Shown one piece after another: positions 1-6,791 of a stretch of 22,089 nucleotides of DNA (its first letter is position 1; the number at the start of each line of letters is the position of its first letter). Under the pieces are notes generated by a model, which was not told the DNA's origin, searched no databases, and saw nothing but the letters and a program-made list of their open reading frames with translations. The DNA comes from a virus: positions 1-22,089 of the IMG/VR virus record IMGVR_UViG_3300023108_000173; one strand, 5' to 3'. Both the position numbers and the translations under genes were made by a program.

Positions 1-794
1 GTCTTAGCTGCCAACCCAGCAGGGCGGAAGTAGCTACCCCACTTCTCTTCGTCATATGCCTCGCCATCGACAGATGCCTCAAACATTTCCTGCATAATCT
101 TCAATTCTACATCTGTTGGCTTCTTTGGAAGGAAGTCATTCAGATTGAACAAGCCGTTGTTATTCACAGCCTGCATTTCAGCATCGCCTAGTGGGCGTGT
201 TCGTCGTGCCCAGCTGGATGTTGAGTAATCAGCGTATCCACCTTTGGAAGTCTTCTTCAGTCTAAAGTCCAAGCCTGATGTGTAATCAGTTGGCATCTCT
301 TCCATGTCTGGATCCATAAGAGCATCCTTGACTAGGGTAAAGATTTGTGGACCAAGTATAAAACGACGAATAAGATTCTCAGGTTTCGATTCTTCGTTCA
401 TTGGATCTTCTACTACAAATCCTTGAAACAAATAAGAACGCTTCTTCCAATACTTACGCCCCATTGACTCCATCTCCGGAGACTTGAACCAAGCACGAAC
501 TTCGTTCAAGATAGGGCAAGACTCTCCGTACATTTCCATACAAGGAATCTGTACCTGTACTGGCTTAGAGTCCGTTTGTCCTTTGATGCCACCTTCAAAA
601 GGTAGTTTAATCATCAAACGTTCTCGCCAAAAGAAAGTGTTGTTTGTATCTGCGTCAGGTAGAAATCTCAATACCGCAGTCGTTCCTTCTGAAATATTCC
701 AGAAGGGATAAATTGCGTTATCGCCGCCACCTTGTCCTGTTGATTTGGATTCTTGTTCTTTGAGTTTTGCTCGGATTTCTGCTAAAGATGCCAT
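1..794 (-). CDS. gp32: Single-stranded DNA-binding protein gp32, 3' end cut by window edge
   Basis: I translated this from the minus strand: an open frame starts at ATG 792-794 and runs off the left edge after 264 codons. In T4-like phages gp32 coats single-stranded DNA during replication, recombination and repair and contacts the other replisome proteins. The N-terminus (MASLAEIRAKLKEQESKST) is short, basic and polar like the cooperative-binding arm of gp32. It is followed by the hallmark stretch around residues 31-68 (FWNISEGTTAVLRFLPD, then FFWRERL and LPFEG). Cys85 and Cys93 lie where gp32 carries its zinc-binding subdomain. The acidic C-terminal tail would be outside the window. A clean AGGAG ribosome site precedes the ATG. 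A sigma70-like promoter at 862-890 would give early or middle expression, unlike the late genes upstream. Identification rests on remembered family patterns and is fairly secure. Confidence 0.85.
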   Translation of the reverse strand, partial: MASLAEIRAKLKEQESKSTGQGGGDNAIYPFWNISEGTTAVLRFLPDADTNNTFFWRERLMIKLPFEGGIKGQTDSKPVQVQIPCMEMYGESCPILNEVRAWFKSPEMESMGRKYWKKRSYLFQGFVVEDPMNEESKPENLIRRFILGPQIFTLVKDALMDPDMEEMPTDYTSGLDFRLKKTSKGGYADYSTSSWARRTRPLGDAEMQAVNNNGLFNLNDFLPKKPTDVELKIMQEMFEASVDGEAYDEEKWGSYFRPAGLAAK

Positions 795-846
795 AATATT
801 CTCCTATAATAATAGCCTGTTAAATATGCCTAAGTTGAGTTAAAAG

Positions 847-871
847 TAGCATATACTTCTTAGTATATACT
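847..871. repeat. 11-base direct repeats around the gp32 transcription start
   Basis: TAGCATATACT (847-857) and TAGTATATACT (861-871) differ at one base and are offset by 14 bases. The second copy overlaps the predicted -10 box and a perfect 12-base palindrome. They could be an operator or a leader RNA element, since T4 gp32 regulates its own translation. They could also be chance similarity in AT-rich DNA. Confidence 0.4.
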
Positions 872-890
872 ATATTTTATCTAAAGTCAA
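862..890 (-). promoter_or_regulatory. sigma70-like promoter for gp32
   Basis: On the minus strand TTGACT (890-885) is followed after exactly 17 bases by TATACT (867-862), a near-consensus host housekeeping promoter. Transcription would start near 855, leaving a leader of about 60 bases before the gp32 ATG at 794. The -35 lies in the last codons of the SGNH-like gene. The -10 lies inside the 12-base palindrome TAGTATATACTA (861-872). Confidence 0.65.
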
Positions 891-1689
891 GAGGAAATAT
901 TTCTTGCTTTAGAACCGTTGTGCTAAATGAACTAGCTTCAGTTTTATTTATCCATAATGACAGCGCATTATAAAAAAGATGATGATTTGTTTCTGACAGA
1001 TGATTGGGGGAGAGATTTATCTCATGAGTGACGAAGAGTGAATCAGTATATGGCATATTCATATAAGTCTCCAGACCAGGTCCTTGATTGACGCTCACAT
1101 TATCAAATATATGTTCATTATTTGCTTTTAAAAACATGTCTGTATAACTAGAAGACTCATTTAGTGGCAGTTGTGGAACTTGTATAACAAGAACCTTTTT
1201 AAATAATTTTCCTTGAGCAATTAATGTTTGTAAGTTTCGAATTTCATCTATTTCATCAACATTATAAGGAATTCGATGATGCCGAGCATATATCTTAGCC
1301 CATTTATACCAAGGTAAATATTTCTCTGCGTCTTTAATTTCAATTATAGATTCCTCTCTAGTTCTATAAAACATATGTGCAAAATTACTAGCTTCACTAG
1401 CCTCAAATGGCTTAAAATCAAATCTATGAGCATAAGATAATAAAAAAATTAAATTTATATCTTTTAGCTGTTCAAGTTTTCGTTTATGTTTTATAATTTT
1501 CTTAAAAAGTTCATTCAGCATCCTTATGGGTGATGATCCACTAAGACAGTAATTTCTTACTTGATACTGATGGTTAAGTTGGTAGGTATATGTATATGGT
1601 ATGTGGGAAAAGCATGGATCTCCAAAGCTATCTCCAAAGATCCAAACTTTTTCCCTTGTATCATCCTTCGTGGGAATGATTGTGATCAT
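877..1689 (-). CDS. SGNH/GDSL-like hydrolase-type protein, function unknown
   Basis: 270 aa. Residues 16-24 read WIFGDSFGD, the block I of SGNH/GDSL hydrolases, with Ser21 as the possible nucleophile. CLSGSSP near residues 48-54 could be the glycine-containing block II. Near the C-terminus NHLSETNH (229-236) sits where the catalytic Asp-x-x-His block is expected, but the Asp is not evident (S227 or E233 occupies the spacing). Activity is therefore uncertain. I recall proteins with this GDSF start in marine T4-like phages without a known role; an esterase acting on cell-surface sugars or lipids is one guess. No signal peptide is visible. The start overlaps the preceding His-rich lipoprotein gene by 29 bases, so the two are probably translated from one message. 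No better in-frame start exists before the GDS motif. Confidence 0.6.
   Translation of the reverse strand: MITIIPTKDDTREKVWIFGDSFGDPCFSHIPYTYTYQLNHQYQVRNYCLSGSSPIRMLNELFKKIIKHKRKLEQLKDINLIFLLSYAHRFDFKPFEASEASNFAHMFYRTREESIIEIKDAEKYLPWYKWAKIYARHHRIPYNVDEIDEIRNLQTLIAQGKLFKKVLVIQVPQLPLNESSSYTDMFLKANNEHIFDNVSVNQGPGLETYMNMPYTDSLFVTHEINLSPNHLSETNHHLFYNALSLWINKTEASSFSTTVLKQEIFPLDFR
945..952 (-). promoter_or_regulatory. Possible late promoter upstream of gp32
   Basis: GATAAATA on the minus strand, inside the 3' part of the SGNH-like gene and about 150 bases before the gp32 start. It matches the late motif seen elsewhere in the window, but the distance is much longer than for the other copies. It could add late expression of gp32 or be coincidental. 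Confidence 0.25.
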
Positions 1690-1909
1690 GGTATTGATCG
1701 TGCTTCTTCACTGATTGGTGATGATGAGGTGCTGGTGCCTCTGGTTTGTTATGCTCGTGGTAGTCACAAATAACATCTGTGCCACGGGTGTAGCAAATCT
1801 TATCGTGATCGTCGTGCTGCATGAAGTAAGGTCCTTCAACTGCAGGTTGAGGTGCTGTACAGCCTACTGCGATGAGTGCCACTGCGCTCAATGCCAAAAA
1901 TAATTTCAT
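1661..1909 (-). CDS. Small His-rich lipoprotein
   Basis: 82 aa. The N-terminus MKLFLALSAVALIAVGC is a lipoprotein signal peptide with lipobox AVGC and lipidated Cys17, so the mature protein should be anchored in a host membrane facing the periplasm or outside. The mature part is only about 65 residues. It has two other cysteines (KICYTRGTDVICDYHEH), a Pro/Ala stretch and a tail very rich in His (HHHQ, then HDQYHDHNHSHEG), suggesting metal binding. A strong AGGAG lies before the ATG, with late promoter AATAAATA at 1931-1938. Its 3' end overlaps the SGNH-like gene by 29 bases. Phage lipoproteins of this size sometimes block superinfection (T5 Llp is an example), but nothing here proves that role. 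I do not recognise the family. Confidence 0.75.
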   Translation of the reverse strand: MKLFLALSAVALIAVGCTAPQPAVEGPYFMQHDDHDKICYTRGTDVICDYHEHNKPEAPAPHHHQSVKKHDQYHDHNHSHEG

Positions 1910-1930
1910 TGTTTCTCCTAAATTATATTT

Positions 1931-1938
1931 TATTTATT
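1931..1938 (-). promoter_or_regulatory. Late promoter AATAAATA before the His-rich lipoprotein gene
   Basis: AATAAATA on the minus strand, ending 21 bases before the ATG at 1909 and overlapping the stop codon of the upstream secreted-protein gene. T4 late promoters have TATAAATA at -10. The spacing matches other copies in this window. Confidence 0.55.
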
Positions 1939-2419
1939 ACCAAACAGTGAACCACAGCATATTGTTGCCAATAGGTGATTCCATGTCAGTAAGTTCAACC
2001 ACTCCCATTTTCATATCGGGGTGTGCCTCAAACAAAGCCAATTCATGATAAGATATCATTGGCTCATCCTTTAACTTTTCGTATAACTCCATTACTTCCA
2101 TTGGACTGTCAGCAATGAACAGAGTAATATCAAGATCAGGATAGGTTGTAAATCTAACGCCATGCCGTTGTGCTATTTGTCTATCGTAGTAAATATTTTT
2201 CATTTCAGCTACGACATAATCAAATGAGAATGCATAGACGTCATCTCGAGATGTATAAAAAACAGGATATTCTACACCACCTCGCATAATAGGCCTTTTG
2301 ATGTCATGGAAGATTCTTCCATTACCTACATAGCCATTGTCGTGAATTTCAGCTGATGCTGTGCTTGTCATTATAACAGACATTACCAGTGCTACTAAAA
2401 GCCCGCTAATGTATTTCAT
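1937..2419 (-). CDS. Secreted or periplasmic protein of unknown function
   Basis: 160 aa. MKYISGLLVALVMSVIMTSTASA is a typical Sec signal peptide with an A-S-A cleavage site before Glu24, so the mature protein of about 137 aa should be exported to the periplasm. The mature part looks like a compact mixed alpha/beta domain with many aromatics (YPVFYTSRDDVYAFSFDYVV, later ISYHELALFEAHPDMKMG) and no cysteine. I recognise no catalytic motif or family. It lies 11 bases behind the small lipoprotein gene, has GGAG before its ATG, and belongs to a group of exported proteins between gp17 and gp32. It may alter the host envelope or take part in lysis or exclusion, but this is inference from location only. 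Confidence 0.7.
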   Translation of the reverse strand: MKYISGLLVALVMSVIMTSTASAEIHDNGYVGNGRIFHDIKRPIMRGGVEYPVFYTSRDDVYAFSFDYVVAEMKNIYYDRQIAQRHGVRFTTYPDLDITLFIADSPMEVMELYEKLKDEPMISYHELALFEAHPDMKMGVVELTDMESPIGNNMLWFTVW

Positions 2420-2430
2420 TCAGTACTCCT

Positions 2431-2715
2431 CTACTTTATTTCCTCAACTATAGTTCTATCAACTGGAGTCTGAACATAACCTACTTCCTCACTCCAAAAA
2501 TAATAGTAGCCTGTTGGTATTCCATTCTCTTTTTGTCCTGATGTTATTTTGCCATCTTTAATGGTCCATGTCTTAACTACCTTTCCCTCATCTATATATG
2601 AGACACGATAGTCTTGCCCTATAACATTATCAGCAGAACGAAAGAGTTTGTTTCTGGCTTCCTCGGTACAAGCAGATAAAAGTATCAATACAATCGTTAT
2701 AATGATGACACGCAT
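2431..2715 (-). CDS. Small lipoprotein of unknown function
   Basis: 94 aa from the ATG at 2713-2715. The N-terminus MRVIIITIVLILLSAC is a classic lipoprotein signal with lipobox LSAC and lipidated Cys16. The mature part of about 79 residues has the character of a small beta-sheet domain: YRVSYIDEGKVVKTWTIKDGK, then TGYYYFWSEEVGYVQ. A longer reading from a TTG at 2736 would overlap the upstream stop (TTGA) and add seven residues before the natural signal-peptide start. I prefer the ATG because it gives the normal short basic n-region. AAAGGG 12 bases upstream is a possible ribosome site. The gene follows the 477-aa gene directly and is probably co-transcribed with it. Membrane location is well supported; the role is not known. 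Confidence 0.7.
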   Translation of the reverse strand: MRVIIITIVLILLSACTEEARNKLFRSADNVIGQDYRVSYIDEGKVVKTWTIKDGKITSGQKENGIPTGYYYFWSEEVGYVQTPVDRTIVEEIK

Positions 2716-2732
2716 CAATTGAGCTAACCCTT

Positions 2733-4166
2733 TCAAGCCCCTATTCCACTCAACCTAATAATATCATTCAATCCACCTGCAGAATCTTGTACAAACTCTC
2801 CACGTGATCTTGTGTGATATTCTTTGAACTTTTCGTTTATTGCTCTAATAAACTTATTAGCTCCTTCAACGTATTTTGGGCCATAGTCTTTTTCTACGGC
2901 TGTCAATACTGCTGTTTCGCCTTTAGGAAACTGTCCTGTTTCCTTATCATAGTAACCTAAAATAAATTCGGTTACGGGGATTTTCTTTTCTTCTCTATGA
3001 TCCACTATCTCATCGTCGATAGGATTGAACTTGCTACCTTTGTGATGATGACGCTTTTTTAGATCTCGTAATTTTTCTTGTTGGACTGCATTATCAACTC
3101 TATGTTGTGCCCAAGCCTCAAATTTTTCTACTGGGGATGAAGATTTTTTTGCTGCTCGATTTCTTTCTGTTGGTTCTTCTTTTACTAAATCGTCTGGACC
3201 AATTGACTCTAAAGGAGCCTCTGCTACTAGACGATAAAGGTAAGGGAATGCTTCTTTTAGCTCTTCATCAAATTGCTTTACAGTAAGTTGATCAATCCAA
3301 TTTACAGAAATGTCCTCAGGAACTTCTGTAAGTTCCTCAGCTACGAATTGTGATGTAATGTGCTTGTAGCTATACTCACGTTGTATTGATTCTAGTGTTC
3401 GTTTGATTGACTGGATACGTTCTTTTACAAGTCCGTGATAGTTTTTCATTCCCTCTGTAACTGCTTTAGATTTGCCTACATAAGTTTTAAACTTACCTAA
3501 AATACCAAGCTCTTCAGATAGTCCCGTAATGTGTTTTCCAAAATCATCAAATGGATGCCCGCCTTCAGACATATGCCGTGCCATAGCTCGTGCACCGTTC
3601 AAATGCTTATATGGATATTTAAATCTTTCTCCATCAGCATTTTCAATATAAATGTTTTTGATGTTCTGTGTTCTTGAATTCATCAAATCTTGATTTACCT
3701 TGCGGGTGTGCTCTAGGTGGATACGTGATGTTCCAACATCTTGATAGCTATCTCGAGCAGTCCCGTATAGTTTTGATTCTGTCATTGCTTGATCCCCAAA
3801 GTGTTGTGATGACATAAATTTATAATCGCGTTTGTCTAAGTTGCTCTTTGTAATGTTTCTCACATCAAAGTTCATTAGCCTTTTTCTAGCAAACTGTCGT
3901 AATTCTTTTAGAAAAGAATACCATCCTTTTTTTGTAGTAGAGGTTTGGTCCTCTAGAAAAGTTTCAGCGTACATTACATTCAAACCCTCTTGGCTCAGTT
4001 CAACATTTATTGATCCTGTTCCTGGTTTGAATTCAAAGTCAAAGTAGCGTCCTTCCTTAGGATTGTTTGTAACATTTCCTGATTCGTCACCAATAGTAAC
4101 CTCAGGAAATCTTCCGCGGATTTTATTAAACAGCTCTTCGCCTATAAAGTCAATATTCTTATCCAT
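2733..4166 (-). CDS. Conserved T4-like phage protein of unknown function, possibly structural
   Basis: 477 aa from the ATG at 4164-4166. An in-frame TTG at 4181 overlaps the gp17 stop as TTGA and would add five residues; neither start has a good ribosome site. The protein is hydrophilic, charged and without a signal peptide or membrane segment. The N-terminal part (FNKIRGRFPEVTIGDESGNV, then WYSFLKELRQFARKRLMNFD) feels familiar from marine T4-like phages, where I remember no assigned function. The middle is helical with KERIQSIKRTLESIQ, and residues around 330-390 are Lys/Arg/His-rich (KKRHHHKG), suggesting nucleic-acid contact or disorder. The C-terminus DIIRLSGIGA resembles both ends of the 339-aa protein two genes upstream. 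Position next to gp17 and a late motif directly before it suggest a late, head- or packaging-related role. Confidence 0.75.
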   Translation of the reverse strand: MDKNIDFIGEELFNKIRGRFPEVTIGDESGNVTNNPKEGRYFDFEFKPGTGSINVELSQEGLNVMYAETFLEDQTSTTKKGWYSFLKELRQFARKRLMNFDVRNITKSNLDKRDYKFMSSQHFGDQAMTESKLYGTARDSYQDVGTSRIHLEHTRKVNQDLMNSRTQNIKNIYIENADGERFKYPYKHLNGARAMARHMSEGGHPFDDFGKHITGLSEELGILGKFKTYVGKSKAVTEGMKNYHGLVKERIQSIKRTLESIQREYSYKHITSQFVAEELTEVPEDISVNWIDQLTVKQFDEELKEAFPYLYRLVAEAPLESIGPDDLVKEEPTERNRAAKKSSSPVEKFEAWAQHRVDNAVQQEKLRDLKKRHHHKGSKFNPIDDEIVDHREEKKIPVTEFILGYYDKETGQFPKGETAVLTAVEKDYGPKYVEGANKFIRAINEKFKEYHTRSRGEFVQDSAGGLNDIIRLSGIGA

Positions 4167-4171
4167 AATTT

Positions 4172-4179
4172 TATTTATC
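4172..4179 (-). promoter_or_regulatory. Late promoter motif GATAAATA abutting a start codon
   Basis: GATAAATA on the minus strand at the 3' end of gp17, ending only 5 bases before the ATG at 4166. If used as a -10 box, transcription would start at or next to the ATG and give a nearly leaderless message. Confidence 0.4.
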
Positions 4180-5758
4180 AATAATGATTAGATATAAAGA
4201 TTGGCATTGGTGGTTCGTATTCGTCATCTTGCGTCAAACTCTTGAAAGAGTTATATATTCTAGGATCCCAATCTCGTAACACGCCAATCATTCGTATAGC
4301 CAGCAGCATGGCAGAAACCAAGTCATCTGTTTCCTCCATCTTAGCACTATAAGATGCACCGTTAGCTACAAAATTTTTCAGTTCTGATATCAATGCTGCT
4401 GAATTTATTTCTAGTTCGTAGTTCTCAATCATAGTTTTCATTTTACTACACGCATTGAGTTTAGAGCTATGTGTAGTGTTGAAGCCTTTCCTATACTTCC
4501 GCATATGTCCTTTGCGGATAGGCTCGCTCAAAAATAATCCAGGTATATGTTCTTCACCTAAGTCATTAATAACAATAAGTGCCGCCTCACCAATGGAATT
4601 ATTTTCTACACTCCAATATAATGAATTTACATTGTCTAATTTAGATGCAATATGAATACACAAATCTTTTAGCAATCGTATTTGTCCAGGAATAGCAGTA
4701 GTGTTATGTCGCCACTCTGCTACCTGCTTCCAAGTAGGAACTTCTACAACTTGTATAGCAGCATAGTCACCACCAGTTCCCATAGCCGGGTCCAGTGCTA
4801 CAACATATGTAGCCGCTGGATCTATTTTTCTATACCAGCGTATCTGTCCCATGTTCATTATAATTTTGTTGCCTACCATCTCAGCTAAACGTATAGAGTT
4901 GATTAGTGTTTCATCATATACTAAGAACTCGCAGCCATATTCACGTCTAAAACGCTCTTCACCAATACGTCCTAGTTCAGCCTCTTTCCATTTTTCATCT
5001 CTATCAGGATGCTCGTCCCAGCGGCAGGTAAAAGATTTAAATCCGTTTATACCTAAATCTTGTTCGTTGCCGTGCTCGTCAAACTTGTGTTCAGCTTGCT
5101 TCCAAATTGTAGCAAATGTATCTTCGTCTGAGTTTGGAGTAGATGTAATAATGGCACGCCCACCAGTTGCTAGTGTAGGAGAGATAGAAGTCCAAAATTC
5201 TTCAGCTATGTTTGGAGCAACGAACGCAAACTCATCACAGTATAGCAGTGATATGGACATACCTCTACCAGTGTTACCTGTAGTGGTTGCACTTACAATC
5301 CTGCTACCGTTTTCGAATTCAATGCTACCTTTATTGTAACTGATTACACCTGCACGAATATGATCTGGACAACATTCATACACATAGCGAACTCTCTGCA
5401 TAATCTCTTGAGCGCCTGTGTATTTGTGAGCAGCGATTAGAATTGTTTGATCTGGATGAAACATAGCGTACCACATCAAATATATTGCCGCGCAGGTTGT
5501 TTTGCCTGTCTGGCGTGGTAGCATATTCACATTGAAGCGATGATTGTGATATGTATCCATTAGTCTGACTTGATAGTCAAACGGATCAAATAACAATTTA
5601 CCTTTGACAGGATGTTGTATGTAAGCGTAGTGTTTGGAAAAGTGCAAGTATCCTTCCTCAGGATCCATGCACTTCATTAATTCTTCTATTTGTTCATTGG
5701 TGTATTGTTCTTGCTGGTTAGCTTTTTTAGTTAATACCCCATCCAAAGATTTTGACAT
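4178..5758 (-). CDS. gp17: Terminase large subunit gp17 (packaging ATPase and nuclease)
   Basis: 526 aa, somewhat shorter than T4 gp17 (610 aa). It is the motor that pumps DNA into the prohead at the portal and cuts the concatemer. The ATPase domain carries Walker A PRQTGKTT (81-88), Walker B LLYCDEF (171-177) with the catalytic Glu176, and the coupling motif TSTPN (205-209). The C-terminal RuvC-like nuclease has the three acidic positions: Asp323 in ALDPAMGTGGDYAA, Glu385 in WSVENN and Asp479 in ETDDLVSA, so both activities look intact. The gene follows the 339-aa gene after 12 bases without a strong ribosome site of its own, so it is probably on the transcript from the promoter at 6811-6818. 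Unlike T4, the small-subunit gene is not adjacent but about 7.6 kb upstream. Confidence 0.97.
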   Translation of the reverse strand: MSKSLDGVLTKKANQQEQYTNEQIEELMKCMDPEEGYLHFSKHYAYIQHPVKGKLLFDPFDYQVRLMDTYHNHRFNVNMLPRQTGKTTCAAIYLMWYAMFHPDQTILIAAHKYTGAQEIMQRVRYVYECCPDHIRAGVISYNKGSIEFENGSRIVSATTTGNTGRGMSISLLYCDEFAFVAPNIAEEFWTSISPTLATGGRAIITSTPNSDEDTFATIWKQAEHKFDEHGNEQDLGINGFKSFTCRWDEHPDRDEKWKEAELGRIGEERFRREYGCEFLVYDETLINSIRLAEMVGNKIIMNMGQIRWYRKIDPAATYVVALDPAMGTGGDYAAIQVVEVPTWKQVAEWRHNTTAIPGQIRLLKDLCIHIASKLDNVNSLYWSVENNSIGEAALIVINDLGEEHIPGLFLSEPIRKGHMRKYRKGFNTTHSSKLNACSKMKTMIENYELEINSAALISELKNFVANGASYSAKMEETDDLVSAMLLAIRMIGVLRDWDPRIYNSFKSLTQDDEYEPPMPIFISNHY

Positions 5759-5770
5759 TGTTCTATATTT

Positions 5771-6790
5771 TTAGAGCCCAGATAGTTTGCGGATGTCGTC
5801 CATCTCTTCATCATATTGACTACTATTGATTTGATCCTCTGGTGCGTCCTCAATCTTCTTCTTTAGATGTGGAGGAAGATTGTGCTGCTTACCTTTGAGT
5901 TCTTTTTCTCGTGCTGCTTGCTCGCCTTCTGTTCTTCTTCCTGCAGATCCACCTGCACGTGTTCGACTAATGTTTGCTAAATGTCTGCGTTTTGCTTTCT
6001 TCTCTTCTCGTTCTACAGCCTCGTCATAGTCTGTGCCTAGATCCAATACTTTGTTGCCGTACATTCTTTTGAGTTTGCGGAATTTGGAGTTTGGAAGCGC
6101 CATGATGTCTGCGTTCTCATTAGGGACTTCAATGTCACCAGCAAAGCGATTATCGTCTTGGATGTCCATATAGTCATCGTCGTTAGGAACTATAAAGTAT
6201 GTTCTGTCACTACGTCCTGAGAAGTTGTTACTACCTTCATCTCTGCCATCAATCTCTGTAAAGTATTTTTCATTCAATGCTTTCCAAAGTTCTTTCTTAA
6301 ATTTACTTTCCATTGCCATTGGATCCTTTACTCTAATGTCTGATTTTTTGTTGCTTGGTCCACCTGATACATTCTTTCTCAAAAAGTCTCCGTCTTGATA
6401 TTTCTCATCTGGGGAGTTGTCCCAGTCACCATCGCCTTCTGCTTCTCCGCAGGGTTCGTCACCGTGGATTCCTCCACAAGTGTCACAAGTTGAAGGTCCG
6501 TCTAAATCTAATCCAAGAGGTTTAGATGGAGGCATCCCGTCCAAGTCTGGAGCAAGTGCTGGTCCAATTGGTGGCTTAATGTCTGGAATGTCCAGCCCAA
6601 TTGGTGGCTTTGGTGCGTCACCTAATCCAATTGGCGGGAGAGCGGGTTTATCTAAACCCATAGGTGGTTTATCTCCACCAGTAAAGATTCCCATCAAATC
6701 TTTTATCTCTTGACTGTTTGTTCCGTTTAGCGATATATTTACGCTAGCTTCATTCAGCCCAGCCAATTTTTTCATGTCTTGTAAATTCAT
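5771..6790 (-). CDS. Pro/Gly-rich acidic protein, possible head-core or internal protein
   Basis: 339 aa. Residues 41-76 hold four imperfect copies of a (K/L)PP(I/M)GL(D/G) repeat. Residues 102-114 have CDTCGGIHGDEPC, too few cysteines for a full zinc ribbon in one chain. An acidic stretch follows, then a basic helical C-terminal half (REEKKAKRRHLAN, 261-273) and NLPPHLKKKIED. The N-terminus MNLQDMKKLAGLNE/ASV contains LNE, which fits the T4 prohead-protease rule (L/I-x-E, cut after Glu14). The C-terminus DDIRKLSGL echoes the N-terminal DMKKLAGL and the C-terminus of the 477-aa protein. Largely disordered by composition. It sits between the giant gene and gp17 with GGAAGG before its ATG and late promoter GCTAAATA 20 bases upstream. 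I infer a packaged or scaffold-associated protein; the family is not recognised. Confidence 0.75.
   Translation of the reverse strand: MNLQDMKKLAGLNEASVNISLNGTNSQEIKDLMGIFTGGDKPPMGLDKPALPPIGLGDAPKPPIGLDIPDIKPPIGPALAPDLDGMPPSKPLGLDLDGPSTCDTCGGIHGDEPCGEAEGDGDWDNSPDEKYQDGDFLRKNVSGGPSNKKSDIRVKDPMAMESKFKKELWKALNEKYFTEIDGRDEGSNNFSGRSDRTYFIVPNDDDYMDIQDDNRFAGDIEVPNENADIMALPNSKFRKLKRMYGNKVLDLGTDYDEAVEREEKKAKRRHLANISRTRAGGSAGRRTEGEQAAREKELKGKQHNLPPHLKKKIEDAPEDQINSSQYDEEMDDIRKLSGL
6563..6668 (-). repeat. Tandem PPIGL-coding repeats in the 339-aa gene
   Basis: The plus strand shows CCAATTGGTGGC-like units near 6563, 6597 and 6629 and a weaker CCCATAGGTGG near 6658. They encode the four PP(I/M)G units at residues 41-76. 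Spacing is irregular (roughly 10 to 11 codons), as in a flexible linker grown by short duplications. Confidence 0.6.
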
Positions 6791-6791
6791 A

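Noticed and set aside
102-114. CxxC...C in the 339-aa protein (residues 102-114) as a zinc ribbon
   Set aside because: Only three cysteines and one His are present; a full zinc site in one chain is not supported, so it was not annotated as such (positions here are protein residues; the gene is at 5771-6790).
2733-4181. TTG starts at 4181 (477-aa protein) and 2736 (small lipoprotein)
   Set aside because: Both TTGs arise from overlap with an upstream TGA stop; ATG starts shortly after give a normal signal peptide in one case and a plausible N-terminus in the other.
4851-5339. 162-codon plus-strand open frame opposite gp17
   Set aside because: It lies wholly antisense to the ATPase domain of gp17, its product is Ser-rich low-complexity sequence, and it has no promoter or ribosome site; a shadow of gp17 codon use.
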